A stretch of 64,000 nucleotides of DNA from the NCBI GenBank assembly GCA_039583875.1, contig CM077166.1, forward strand, positions 84,628,564-84,692,563, read 5' to 3'. The notes under the pieces are model-generated. The model did not search any database. It was not told where the DNA came from and saw only the letters and a list, made by a program, of their open reading frames with translations. This document shows positions 32,460-43,819 of the stretch, piece by piece (position 1 is the stretch's first letter; each line of letters begins with the position of its first letter). This stretch comes from Platanthera guangdongensis. Lineage: Eukaryota; Streptophyta; Magnoliopsida; Asparagales; Orchidaceae. The position numbers were made by a program, and so were the translations under genes.

Positions 32460-35441
32460 TGTAACGCCCCCGATTTTTCGATGATTTTATTTGAATGGGT
32501 ATCGTCATATTTATGACGTCGTGGCGTTACTTTTAACGTCCAGTTGACAGCGCAATGTCGTTAAGGCATTTTCGCGTCTGTGCGGTCGAGTCGGCCGAAT
32601 TCGTATTGTAATGGGAAAATTTTGCTTTTTAAATTTAAGTTAAGTAATTTTTGGACTTGCTCGTCAAGTTTCGTCGCGATCCGAGCGATATTTGGGACTC
32701 GGCGATTTTCCGAAGTTTTGTGAAATTTATGTTTGCGGTAAACTTCGAAAATTTATATCTCGAGAATGGCTCATCAGATTTTAGTTTTGACTTCGCCGTT
32801 GTGTTCGTAGCGTCAGTATTCGCCTACGGTGCGAATTTTGTTTAATTCGACAGGTGTTTGGGCCTCCGTTTTGAACTCATGTTTCCTTATTCAAAATATA
32901 TAAATATGATTTTTTTTAATATTATAGTACTATTGAAAAATGTCTTTTACTATTTATTTATATAGTTTAATTTTTTGGATATATTTGCAAAAGTACTGTT
33001 CTCGAGTGAAATCTGTATTACTCGAGTAATTTTCTCTGTCTCGAGTACTGCTCTTACTGCTTACTCGAGTGATTATTTGACCTACTCGAGTAATTTTCTC
33101 TGTCTCAAGTGCTGCTCTTACTTCTTACTCGAGTGATTATTGGACCTACTCGAGTGATTTTTTTCTGTCTCGAGTGTTGTTTTCTTTATATACTCGAGTA
33201 CTTTTTATATACTCAAGTGACTGTTTTCTGCTTACTCGAGTACTTTTTTATATACTCGAGTGACTATTTCTGCTTACTAGAGTAGCCTATTTTCTATCTC
33301 TCGAGTACTTGTAATCTAGTTCTCGAGTAGTCCATTATAGTTTGCATTCAGGCACCATTTTGAGGTTCAAAAACATGTCGTATGGCAAAATGATTAACAT
33401 AAAATTTGTTTGTTTCGACGAGATCTACAACTGTTATGTTGGACACTTTTCGATTTGAAGTAATCCTAAACCTCTATTTTTGTTTTCCGCGCACACGCTC
33501 GTAAATAGTCCGTTTTAGACAACTTTTTATAATATATAATATATATATATATATATCCTCCGATAGATAGATTATTAAGAAAGTAAATTTCTTCATCTTC
33601 TTCCTCTCGCCTTAGACCGAACCGAAGCCATCTGTGCGGCGACTCCCTCCCGTTCGTGAATGTTTCGATGGCCACCGATGGTGCTCCTGTGCTCGAAATT
33701 TTCAACCGAATATAGATCTGAAAAGCTCTCGTCGAGAGCTACGCCATCGTGGTAAAACTTCTCCCATTTCTTGTGTTTTCTCGTTAGGGTTTTCGGCCCT
33801 AACCTTTATTTCGACCATTTTTTCCAGATTTCAACTTCCTCCATCTTCTTTCACCCCGATCTGCGACGTGGAGTGAATTGGAGAACTTTTCCGGTAAAAC
33901 CAAGACAAGTAGTGGTTTCCCCTCGTTTCTTCTTATCCGATTTGATGGTAACGGCTAAGTATTTATGTTCTTTAAAATTTTCTGCACTTTGTCTTCCAAT
34001 TTATTGCTATGATTAACCTTCTTGATGATCACTCGATGTCGTAAGATTTTGTCATGATGAACTCGATCTTGTCAGGTTATATTTAATCGTTTTTGTAGCG
34101 TCTTACTAATGGCTTTAAACGCCTTACCTATCGTTATTGAACGTATTAAAGTTTATCTAGGATTGTAAATCGTTCCTAAGGGTTGATTAACCATGTCTTG
34201 AATCTAGAAATGTCAAGTATAATCTGACGTGCCAAATCTCAAGATATGTGGTGGTTTCTTTGTGGGTTTTTGTTCATTGCGCGAGTTAATGGACGAGACC
34301 CCCTCCGCAATGATTAATGCCTTTATTAGTACCATGTGGAAGTCTACCAGGTTTTTGGACGTCTGCGGTGTATAGTGGAGAGTATGAGACTCCCTCGCAG
34401 TTAGACGAATATTATATTCATGAGGGTGTGCCTAGTTGAGTGACCACCTCGCCTGTGTTTTTGGATAGAGTCGACCACTAGTGTCTAAAAAAGGTTTTGT
34501 AATTTTTTCCTTATGATTTATTCATGTTGTCGTTATGTAGCCTCGTGCGTCTGGTGTACTATTATTGTATGTCACGAATCACGTAAGAGTTTTTTTTCCT
34601 GATGATGTCTTGTTTATTTTTGTACTTTACTTTAGTGCTTTTGGTCTTGGGTCGGTACCCCATTTCAACCTTATTTATTTTGGCTTATTTTTCTGCCAGC
34701 ATTTGTACCTTCTTGCTGAGGTGTTATGTCTTTGGAATGCCTCGGGTTCAGAGCACTAGCAGATAGCAGAGTTGGTTTCGGAGTTTCTGGGCGGCAGTGT
34801 TGGTCGTGGTTGTTGCCTCATCTTAACGAGGTAGTTTGTTGCTTATTTTGTTTTACTGGTTCAGACATACTTTGTTGTATGTGGTTTTGTGTCAGTTTGT
34901 TGACGCCCACAGAGTTATTATTTTTAGATATTTGCTAGTTGCTTAGTTTTCTATATGTGGATATAGATTACTTGCTCTCTGGGAGGTTTTATGCTAGGAA
35001 TGCATGTTAGGTACTTTCAAGTATAAAATCTACTACTATTACTTCATGCATTGCATAATTTAAAACTCTAACTTGTTATATTTAGCGACCGTAAAAGCTA
35101 ACTTTACTACTATTATAAATATAGGGTCTTGCATAGCATGAGTTGTCCTTTGGGGACATTTATACTCATGTAGGATGTTGGAGTCAATCTAAACAAGTAT
35201 CTTCTACAACATATAATTATATTTCGATTCGTGGACTAGATGAGCCACTAAACCAAGGGATACAACTAACTACTGCACTTAAACTGATTTTACCTTAAAA
35301 TAACTTAAAGAATCTTTCTTCATGATTAAGTAGGTGTTTGCCAGAGCATCCGCAGTTATCCCTTGCTGACGTGGCATCTTGATGAGCATTTTCCCTTACT
35401 CTGATAAGTTATTATATGTGGTGAAAATACGGGTTGTGACA
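32460..35441 (+). mobile_element. 3' LTR of the second Tekay-like element, 2982 bp
   Basis: It starts TGTAACGCCCCCG after the polypurine tract and ends GGGTTGTGACA. The length and termini fit Tekay/Del LTRs. It holds an ACTCGAGT array (33001-33331), a (TA)n run near 33533-33557 and, from about 33590, a pyrimidine-rich leader-like stretch. No gene is seen in it. The 5' LTR is absent, so the LTR length is inferred from its termini. Confidence 0.75.
33001..33331. repeat. TACTCGAGTGA palindrome array
   Basis: Thirteen intact CTCGAG motifs are embedded in TACTCGAGTA or TACTCGAGTGA, with single-base variants (CTCAAG, CTAGAG). Spacing is 15-35 bp with a recurrent TTTTCTGTCT spacer. It lies in the upstream half of the LTR. 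Confidence 0.85.
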
Positions 35442-35808
35442 ATCTTGAAGTGAGAGATTTGATCCTGCCATTCTTAGCTTTTCAAATCTTCTTGAAGTTA
35501 AAATTAGGGTAGATGTAGGCTGGAGAATGTTGAAGACGATTCTTGCTCCGTCTTCGCTCCACCTTCTGTATTATAGCAGATAGATTCTTAGATCTGGACT
35601 TGCCAAATTTTTCTCCCTCTCTTTTCTGAAGAGTTGATCCCTATATATGCTCTGTCAAAGGTAACCGACTGATTCGGTTAATAACTGACATCTGACAGTT
35701 CTAACAGTTGTCAGACCCTCTGACTTGATTTACGTACTTATGAAACAAATCTGCTTGAAGTGTTGAAACTTGACTGTTGGATGTGTCGACACCAGTCCTG
35801 GGTGTCAT
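35442..35808 (-). mobile_element. Copia-like LTR fragment, left part (split by the solo LTR)
   Basis: Read on the minus strand it has a TATA-like GCATATATAGGGATC (near 35640-35654) followed by a leader-like sequence, typical of a plant copia LTR. It ends on the right in TGTCGACACCAGTCCTGG, which continues in the TGTCGACAC array at 51349. Its left neighbour is the Tekay-like LTR, so the fragment is incomplete. Confidence 0.5.
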
Positions 35809-36039
35809 TGTAACATCTCATTTCCAACTAGACCCCTAAGAGTCGTTTTAGCCATGACTAGGTCATGACAAAACCCAAGGAAGCTAAAAAGGGCAAAGTG
35901 ATAGAAGGCCATGGTGAGAATCACCTTGGTCTGCCTATGGCACAACCTCATCACCAAACCTAGGGTTTGACCTTAGGGCTTCACCATTACTCCATGACCC
36001 TACCACAACATCACTAACCTATCAGAGGGCCCACTAGAG

Positions 36040-36600
36040 CCTTAAGGGTCCATTGGAGTCAACCCAAAGTGGCCAATTTGACCTAGGACCACCATAGGCC
36101 TAAATTGGGCAAAGTGCCCTAACAAAGGGAGTTGGCCTCTAATGTGCCCAACCAACCTTGCCCAGGTCTTCCTAGACCTAAAGTGATGCCAATGGGTCAC
36201 TAAGGACACATTGGGTTCAGCCCTAGAGGCCAAGTTCATCCAAGTCAACTCAAGCCCCTAATCTGGTCAATGTACCCTTACTAAGGGTAGGTGACCTCCA
36301 AAGTGCAAGTTAACCCTACATAACCCTTCCTAGACCTCAGGGGAAGCCATGGGATCACCAATGACCCCTTGGGGTCAACCCAAATGGTCATGTTGACCTA
36401 AGTCAACTCTAGCCTTAAAGTGGTCAAAGTTCCCTTACCAATGGTCAAGTGACCTCCAAGGTGCCAAGTCTGCCCCATCCAACCCTACCTAGACCTTGGG
36501 GTAGATTAATGGGTCACCAGGGACTCTTTAGGGGCAACCAAAAAGGTAAAAAAGACCAAGGTCAACCCAAGCCTACCTTGGGTCAACCTAGCCCAAATAG
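36040..36600. repeat. Tandem repeat of about 158 bp in the solo LTR
   Basis: Three and a half diverged units, recognised by CCTAGACCT at 36171, 36329 and 36488, and by GGGTCACY at 36194, 36351 and 36511. No coding content. Confidence 0.75.
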
Positions 36601-36740
36601 GCTAGCCCAAGTTCAAGCCTCCTCATGAGGCTTCTTTAGGAGATAATGTGTATTGATGGGCTGCCACTAGACCTCCAGATTGACCAAGTCAATCTGGTGA
36701 CTAGGAGAGAGGGTAAGCTTCATTTCCATGGTTATGGAGG

Positions 36741-37990
36741 TGATGTAGGGGTGACCGTGATTCGTGCCCGAATACGCTAACGGAAAATATTATCACAAGA
36801 CATAAAACCAAAGGGAAGGGCTCCGACCAAAAACGAGCTAAAAGGGGTCGGGTTTGCTCCCAAATCCGAAAGAGAAAATTGCCGGACTCGATACAACGTC
36901 CTTAGGACCTACCTCTCCAACAAGCACACAACTCACCGCACCTACACAAGCATCTATTGTACCAACTTGAGCCGTTTCAACGCAGCAATAATTTATTTTC
37001 GGAGCGGCGGAAAACTTCAATAGGCGGTCGAGTTCGAGTTATGATTAACTCCCTTGTTAACACCAAAATGTGCCAATCTTGGAGGGCAAGTCAAGGCTAG
37101 GCCAAGTCTCGCTCTCGCAACGGATCTACCCAATCCGGATCACAAGAGGTTCAATAACAACGAAATCGAAATCGGAATTTGCAAGCGACGTATTTAAAAA
37201 TCACGGAAGAAACGGTTTGCAAAAACCTCCACAAAATCTAAAGCAAGAATCTCTAAGAGGAAGAAGTTACCCAACCAAGAACAACAATCACACAAGATAA
37301 GGTGGGAGAATCACTCTCTCCACGGATCCACCGGCTTCACACCGAATGGGCTGCAACCTTCTTCCTTGGACTCGCACCGAAAGGAAGCCACGCCGGAGTC
37401 GCACCGAACGGGGATGGAGGAGGCAAGGCTTGGCGTCACACCAAAGGGGGGGGGGGGGGGGGCGGCTAATGGACTCTCTCCATGGTGGCCGAATTCTTCA
37501 AAGGGGGGTTTTTAGGTTTTCTTTTCATTCCATTACTCATCATAATAGCCTCCTTTAAATAGGAGTTACAAAAGAGATCCAACCATCCATGATGGAGATG
37601 AAATCTCATCCATCCGGGCGGTTACAAACACATAATAGCCTCCTTTAAATAGGAGTTACAAAAGAGATCCAACCGTCCATAATGGAGATGAAATCTCATC
37701 CATACGGGCGGTTACATACACACCAAAATGTTTGCAGAAAATAATTAAAGATTACAAGTCACAAATGAATATAAAATTATTAACCAAGATTGGAATAATT
37801 TTATATTCGCACATAAAATAATAAAGCATGACAAATTAATTAAAATAGTCATCAAGTGAGGGTAGCACGCCGCTGGCGGAGGTTGTAGCGGCGTCGTCCG
37901 TTAGCGTCATCATGGCTCCGAAGGTCTTTATGTTGTAGAGCCTCGGCAACTGGATCGTCATCAAGTAGTGGCGGAGGGGCAGCGGCATCA
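36741..37990 (-). mobile_element. LTR of the inverted-end chromovirus derivative, 1250 bp
   Basis: On the minus strand it starts TGATGCCGCTG right after the tract GAGTGGGGGAGGAT (37991-38004) and ends CCCCTACATCA. It contains a 90-bp direct duplication (37541-37630 and 37631-37718) and a run of 17 G at 37446-37462. The short frames within it are not coding. Confidence 0.78.
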
Positions 37991-38581
37991 ATCCTCCCCC
38001 ACTCAAAATCACGTATCTCCGATGCGTGGTCCGAGAGATAGCAGCGCAAAAGTGCGGCATCCAAACGTTGAAGCTCTGTCGCAAGTACCCATGAATCATC
38101 TGAAGGGGGGCGGTCACGCCAACGGATGAGGAAGCGGTAGGTAGCACCATCAGGAGTGGTAAGTGGCTCAGCAGCAAGTATCATATCTGGAGTTAGAAAT
38201 GTCTTGGGAAACCTGGGAAACATGTCAGCAGTAGGGAAAAAAGAAGGCAACGTACCATCCGATGTTATACCTGCGGGGACCGAAAGAGAGAGATCATCCG
38301 AACTACCACTCCCCAACCCAATAGAAATTTTAGTGGAGGGAGAAGACGACAAAGAATTCAACTCAGGTGGAGGAGAAACAAACAGCGTCAAATCCGAGAC
38401 ATTAAAAATAGGGGAGATACCCCAATCAGTTGGCAAATCCAACACGAAAGCGTTGTCACCTAGTTTCTTTATAATTCGAAAAGGGTCGGCGTGCTTTGGT
38501 GCCAACTTTTTAACGGTGCGAGATGGCAAGCGTTCGGGAACTAACCGGACTAGGACCAAATCGCCGACGTTGAAGTGTGAC
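37852..38581 (-). pseudogene. pol: Integrase C-terminus with chromodomain, truncated Ty3 Pol
   Basis: About 240 residues are open. The start is the junction with the inverted LTR end, not a true Met. Motifs: FNVGDLVLVRLVPERLPSRT and DPFRIIKKLGDNAFVLDLP (the integrase C-terminal GPF/Y-like region), then DWGISPIFNVSDLTLF, and a chromodomain YRFLIRWRDRPPSDDSWV. The frame ends through the polypurine tract (FEWGRIDAAAP) inside the LTR. Protease, RT, RNase H and the integrase core are absent. The tail resembles the end of the 894-codon frame at 57483, so the two elements belong to one wider family. Confidence 0.82.
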
Positions 38582-38689
38582 ACCCCTTTTCGCTCGTTTT
38601 TGGTCGGAGCCCTTCCCTTTGGTTTTATGTCTTGTGATAATATTTTCCGTTAGCGTATTCGGGCACGAATCACGGTCACCCCTACATCA
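38582..38689 (+). repeat. Inverted copy of the LTR U5 end (108 bp)
   Basis: This is the reverse complement of 36741-36848 with a single mismatch. The similarity stops exactly where the integrase frame begins, at about 38581. It forms the outer edge of the insertion. Confidence 0.88.
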
Positions 38690-38933
38690 GGAGGAGAGAG
38701 AAAAATTGATGAAGGGGGGAGGAAGGGGCTCGGCCAAGGAAAGGCCAAAGGCCACCTTTAATGGCTGAATTCAACTCCCCTAGGGAAGGGGAGAAGTTTA
38801 CAGCCGCTTCCCTGGCCACCAAGGGCCTGGTTCAGCCCCCTCTACCATGGCCGAATGTAGCCATTAATGGCCTTAATGGCCATTGAAGAGCCAGCCTCTC
38901 CCCTCCCCATATGAGTCTTTAAATGTACAACCC

Positions 38934-40595
38934 CGTACCCGACCGAGTGAGATCCTCCCCAGGGAGCGGGCTCGGGACGTACTGCGAGCGACGATTTGGT
39001 GCAGCCCTATTCGAGGACGTGCGGGCTCTCGTACGCGCGTGTGGAGTTTTTTAGTTTTGAGTTATAAAAATATATATATATTACTATGTATATATATTTT
39101 TATTTATAATATATATTTATTATATATATATGTTTATATATATATTTATTATATATATATATATATTTATATATATATGTTTAGATATATAGATGAGGGA
39201 GAGGCATTTAGGGAGAGGGTAGGGCATCGGGCAGGAAAAATAAAAAAGGAGCCAGCCGCAGGTTTTCCCTCTCCCCGATCTCCTCGATTTCTCCCTCTCT
39301 CTTGGTGAAGCAGCAAAGGAAGAAGAGCCGGCTGCCTGCAGGTGGGGCTCAGCCTCCTGGAGAAAAAGCCGTCCGCCTGGGGCAAGGCACGACCGCCTGA
39401 TGCCCGGGCACGGCCTGGAGCTAGGGCACGGCCTGGAGCAGGGCTCGGCCGGGAAGGGAGCCCGACCACCACCACGGCCGCTTGGAGCAAGGCATTGATC
39501 GTCCATATATGGCTAGGCTCGGCCAGGAAAATGAAGATCAGGAGTCATTGTTCTCCTCTCTGCGAGGGCTCGGCCACCACCAGAAAAACGGAGCAAGAGG
39601 ATGTATTTTTCCACCTCCTCCAGCAAGGGCTCGACCAAGGAAATAGGGACCGGGTTCCTCCAGCAACGTTCGGCCAGGAGAAGATTGTGATGAGGGTTTG
39701 GGACGGCACCGCCATCAGAAAAATCAGCTAGGAGCCCTTCACCGGGCATCGAGCCTCGTGCAAGATACGCGGCCGCGACTCCGCCAATATCCGCGCCAAG
39801 GGTAACGAAATTTCTACTCGGGCAGGTGAAGCCCTAAATTTACATATTTGCATGGAGGCACCCCTTCACCAATGGGTGGAGGAAGGGTGCTCTCCGACGG
39901 GTTGACGTGTACGTCCCCGCAGTTAATTTCATTTAGTACCCAAAAGCGTGAGTACGGGTTTAGGCATGCTGTGTGAAGCCCATCCGGACGTATGAGCCGG
40001 ATTGGCGATGTTCTGGGGTTCCCGGAGAAGACTACGAGGAAGTTGTGCATTCTTTATGTAGCGGAAAGCAGCGGGCTTAAGCCCAAGTTTGTGTCGGCCC
40101 TAGAAGGCCTTTTTTGTTTATGTTGCCGGCCTGCATGCCGAGGTATGGAACGTACGTTCCTGTAATTTGAGATGCCCGAGATGTTTTTGCTGGCGCTTGA
40201 AGGCTTACGTTACGTTGGTGGCGGCCCAAAAGGGGCTACGGAAAAATAGAACTGCTAGGCGAGGTTATGCTACTAGGAGGGCAGTTAAAGGGCGTTTTGC
40301 ACAAACCCGAGGTGTCATCCTTGGTTAAGAGGGAGTGAATTTTGAGATCCTCACTAGAGGTTCTGGTCGGCCAAGAGAGCCTTCCAACGGTGCCCAATTA
40401 GCTCAGCAATTGGCTTAGGAGGGGAAGAGTTCGTTAGTCTTCCGGGTGTGTGGTGGGACCTCCACGCTGAGACCTTTGGCCTTTCCCTTACGTTCCTAGT
40501 CTAGAGCCTCGATTGTTCACTTGAGTGTAGTAGGTGCACGGTCACCCCTCTTTTGGGACCTCGAACTCCACAGAGACCGGTATCCGGTTTCAACA
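38934..40595 (+). mobile_element. 5' LTR of the LARD-type element, 1662 bp
   Basis: Near-identical to 46137-47815. It contains an A/T-repeat run (about 39064-39180), then a GC-rich zone where overlapping frames on both strands (39120-39750) appear in both LTRs without protein similarity. Confidence 0.88.
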
Positions 40596-41000
40596 TTTAT
40601 GGTGCGGTGAGCGTGGAGAGTGACCAGTACAGAAAAACTCAGTCGAACGTCATGGCTATAGAAGAGGAACCAAGTGACGACCAAGGTCATGTGATGTAAG
40701 AAGTCCCCTCACACTCCTCTTTGGTTTCTCAAATGCCAACGTATAAACTCTCACAGTTGAGAAGTAACACTTAAAATAATTTCCCACTAGCTAAAATTTT
40801 AAGGTTGGAAAGTGCACAGTCGAAAGGTTGAAGTGTTAGTACTAGAATACTGGGTTCAGACTTGTGCGAGTCATCTAAGTTCCAGAAAACGTATATTAAC
40901 AATTATTCTCAAATGTGTGTCTTAGGATGAGAGAGGTGGGAGTAAAAACAACAGTAAAACCAAAGAGTACCACTGCATTCACGGACCATAACTAATTCAT
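40596..41000. other. LARD interior, 5' leader
   Basis: Non-coding as far as I can see. A short open stretch after the LTR (VERSDQYRKTQSNVMAIEEE) ends at 40698 and is not recognised. Confidence 0.4.
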
Positions 41001-41223
41001 CTGTGCTAGGGGGTTTGCTTGCGAAACTATAGAACGAAATCCGGAGAACGAAGATGGACCAGGATTAAACTTGTAGCCCTTAATTTAGATGAATGAGCAG
41101 CACCACTAGATACATCATGACTTTCCAGCACAATAGCATCCTGACTGTATTTAGCTAAAAGTCCAGCATAGCATAACCCACCAATACCACTACCAATCAT
41201 CACCACACTTGCTCATAACTCCC
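41001..41223 (-). pseudogene. Captured fragment of a host FAD/NAD(P)-binding oxidoreductase gene (CRTISO-like)
   Basis: On the minus strand the sequence reads VVMIGSGIGGLCYAGLLAKY, a Rossmann dinucleotide-binding motif GxGxxG, then AIVLESHDVSSGAAHS with the acidic residue at the end of the second strand. After a one-base frameshift near 41096 it continues IKGYKFNPGPSSFSGF and QANPLAQ. From knowledge of the family this is the N-terminal FAD-binding exon of a plant CRTISO-like/phytoene-desaturase-superfamily oxidoreductase. The exon would start at 41223 after an acceptor-like TGTTCAG. A stop at 41213-41215 and the frameshift make it a pseudogene. It is antisense to the host retroelement. Confidence 0.65.
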
Positions 41224-43819
41224 CTGAACATTTGTCATGGTTAAGCAAAGAGATGTTTGCTATAAGTGAAATAGAAGCATAATTTCAGTTTTTAGATTTA
41301 TACAGGAAAAATTAGCAGATAACTAATTACTAAAGGCTCAATCGTTTACCCTCCCATGACAAGCATATTTATGAAAATGAAGCGAAGAATACTTACCGTA
41401 TTACCACGTAACACAGTACAGGTAAAGTGATGTGTATAATGAACCAAGCGAAGATTATTTAACGTGTTTTTCTTAGTTGAAATCCTACTTGAGGTTGGTT
41501 GATTATTTATAAATCTCTAATTGCAAGTATAGGCATAAGAGCCCAATACATCAATGATGCTATAAGATTTTATTCGACCAAAAAAAATACCAAATGACAT
41601 AAGATATGAGAACTGGGATTTTGAATTATGATTTAGAATAGTAAAACAAGAAAGATACATGTAGATCACATAAGATGTCCTATCCTGGAGATCAAAACGT
41701 GCTTTAGGGAAGCTTGTAGTAGATGCGCTCCTAATGTTTCTTGGAACGAGCAGGCAAAGTGGTGTGGATCAGTTCTCGCTAACAAGAATAACAAATGATA
41801 TCACACAATGTATTTGATTCCATATCAAATTCTCTTCCCTGGCTATCCTTTATAGCTGGTTGCACATGGATCTGTGTCAAATTGATATAGAGAAGCTGCT
41901 CAAATTGATTGTGGTAGATTTTTATCACCAACTATTTAAATTGCTCAAGCTACTAGCTTTGGATGGCATTCTTGATGACATGAATGTTGTGGACTATGTT
42001 ACTGGATTCATTTTTGCTAATAGATTTTGCTGAGATCAACTATGACCGAAGCTGGAATATTAGTTGCGATGACTATACTCCATTAGCATTTCTACTTTTT
42101 CCTTTTTTGCATTTGTTGGAGTTGGAATTTAGTTTGTTGCTCATGGGCTGTATTTTCGTGATCTCTTTTATTCGGCATTGCATGAAGAATTTTGGTGCAA
42201 ATATTCAAGTTTGTCGGTAATAATTGAGCCGTATTTAACAGAAGAAAATATGGATGAAGAGAGATCCGTGAAGCCATGTTGACAAGAAGGTGCTACTTTT
42301 TTGATCATGTAGTGCCTTGTCGACGGGACCCTGGATTGAGAGCACTAGAACATGTTTCAAGTTGTTAATCGCCAGTATAAGCGAATACCCTGAAGCATCT
42401 TGTTACTGATCTGTACTGCTGAACTCCTTGATCCAAACCATTTAGGTTAAGATGACACTTGTGGACTTCTGATCAAACCTGCAGACGAACAAGAAATATT
42501 TTTTATCAATCAAAGCTAGTTGTGGCTTATTATCCATTTGTTTAGGTATTTATGCATTTAATTATTTTTTACTTGCGTATTTGATTTGTAGTTTGATCTC
42601 AAATTTGAATTTTATGAGCACAAATCTTACCTTTTTTGAGAAGAAACTATTCTACCATGGCGAGGGATCATTCTGGCATACCTGAAGTGATGCAGATCAT
42701 TGGAGATGCATTGGGCTATTTAATTGCTGAAAGTTTGAGGCAAGTATTTTTATGCTAATTTGGATTCAGTTAATTTAGATACCTCTTACTTCCAAGTTCC
42801 CTTGCACTATGAAGTTCCATTTGATGTTGATATTTCTACCTCAAAATTTGTTAATATCCTTCAAGTGTACCTTCAACGCTGAAAAGTACTCCTACCGGTA
42901 GTGGTCGTACTCTCTGATGTAAGTGTGAACATTGTTCTATGTTATGTCTCCTTTAGGAAAGCACGCCGATTTTGACCTTCAATAGTGTTTCCCATTTTAT
43001 TTTGATTCCTCTAGATGTTGGAGTTAAGTATGGTGGGCCGTAGTGAATTTTGATGCTCTTTCTTCAACAAGGACTTTTGATCTGCTTTAACTCCTTGCGT
43101 TTTTCTGAACCGATTACCCAGAAGGTAAGGTATCAAGAAAGAGAATTGGCATTTGCAGGTTGATCTATTTTGTGCAATAGTTTTGGCAAAGAAAGCATTG
43201 ACATTTGCTGTTTGGTATGTTTTTCTGTGCAATAGTTTTTGTGTAGATGACTTTATTAAGATCCGGAATGATTTGCCTCAGGATGGGCATCACTAGAGGT
43301 GTTTAGTTTCTGTTGTTTATAGTTTTGCATGCATTGTGGGCATCTTACAGGAGTTTGGACAATAATGGTGTCTTTCATGATTGAGGTTGCACAAGATTTT
43401 ATACAATTCTTTTGAGTTATCTAGTGCTAGATTTGGTCCTCAACGTTAGTAGTAGCATTTCAAGTAGGTAGGGTGTGAGATTATTATTTTTAGGGGGTAG
43501 CCTTAAACCATATGTATGTGTATTTAAGATTTTTTTGGCAGAGCATATGTTGTATTTCACAAATGAAATTACAAGATATCCATTACGAACCTTCTCCTGA
43601 AGGGCATTCTCCTAAATATGGATGGACCCTAATGTGTCCGAAGATTTTATGGATTGTTAACGAGTGACTCGTGTTGAAACTAGAGGATATTATATGATCG
43701 ACCCTGATTTTCAGGAGGGTGGACGTAGCGGGTAGAGGCGCCTCATGTCGGACTCTGGCTTGATTCACCGGGTTATCGGTTCTTTTGAGTTATTTTGTTT
43801 ATCTTTACGTTTGCTTTAT
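41224..43819. other. LARD interior of unknown origin
   Basis: A/T-rich sequence without recognised proteins. The part next to the captured exon (41224-41400, minus strand) looks like an intron, ending at a donor-like TACG|GTAAGTAT near 41400. It may include further captured host DNA. No long frame is present. Confidence 0.4.

Larger units (their letters stand above)
36741..38689 (-). mobile_element. Short chromovirus derivative with inverted U5 ends at both termini
   Basis: It is flanked by the 5-bp duplication GGAGG (36736-36740 and 38690-38694), so it inserted as a unit. Read on the minus strand: 108 bp of inverted LTR end (38689-38582), then an integrase C-terminal frame, a polypurine tract and one LTR (37990-36741). 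The LTR's own end (TGATGTAGGGGTGACC on the + strand) recurs inverted at the other edge, with one mismatch in 108 bp. A normal element has a U3 end at one side and a U5 end at the other; this one has U5 at both. It is not a DNA transposon, because the interior is a retrotransposon integrase and LTR. Confidence 0.8.

Noticed and set aside
36741..38689. DNA transposon or MITE with terminal inverted repeats
   Set aside because: The 108-bp ends are LTR U5 sequence, the interior holds an integrase C-terminus, a polypurine tract and an LTR, and the duplication is 5 bp.
39120..39750. Arg/Ala/Pro-rich proteins on both strands of the LARD LTR (also 46369-46951)
   Set aside because: Opposing frames of similar length are present in both LTRs and no domain is recognisable; GC-rich composition explains them.
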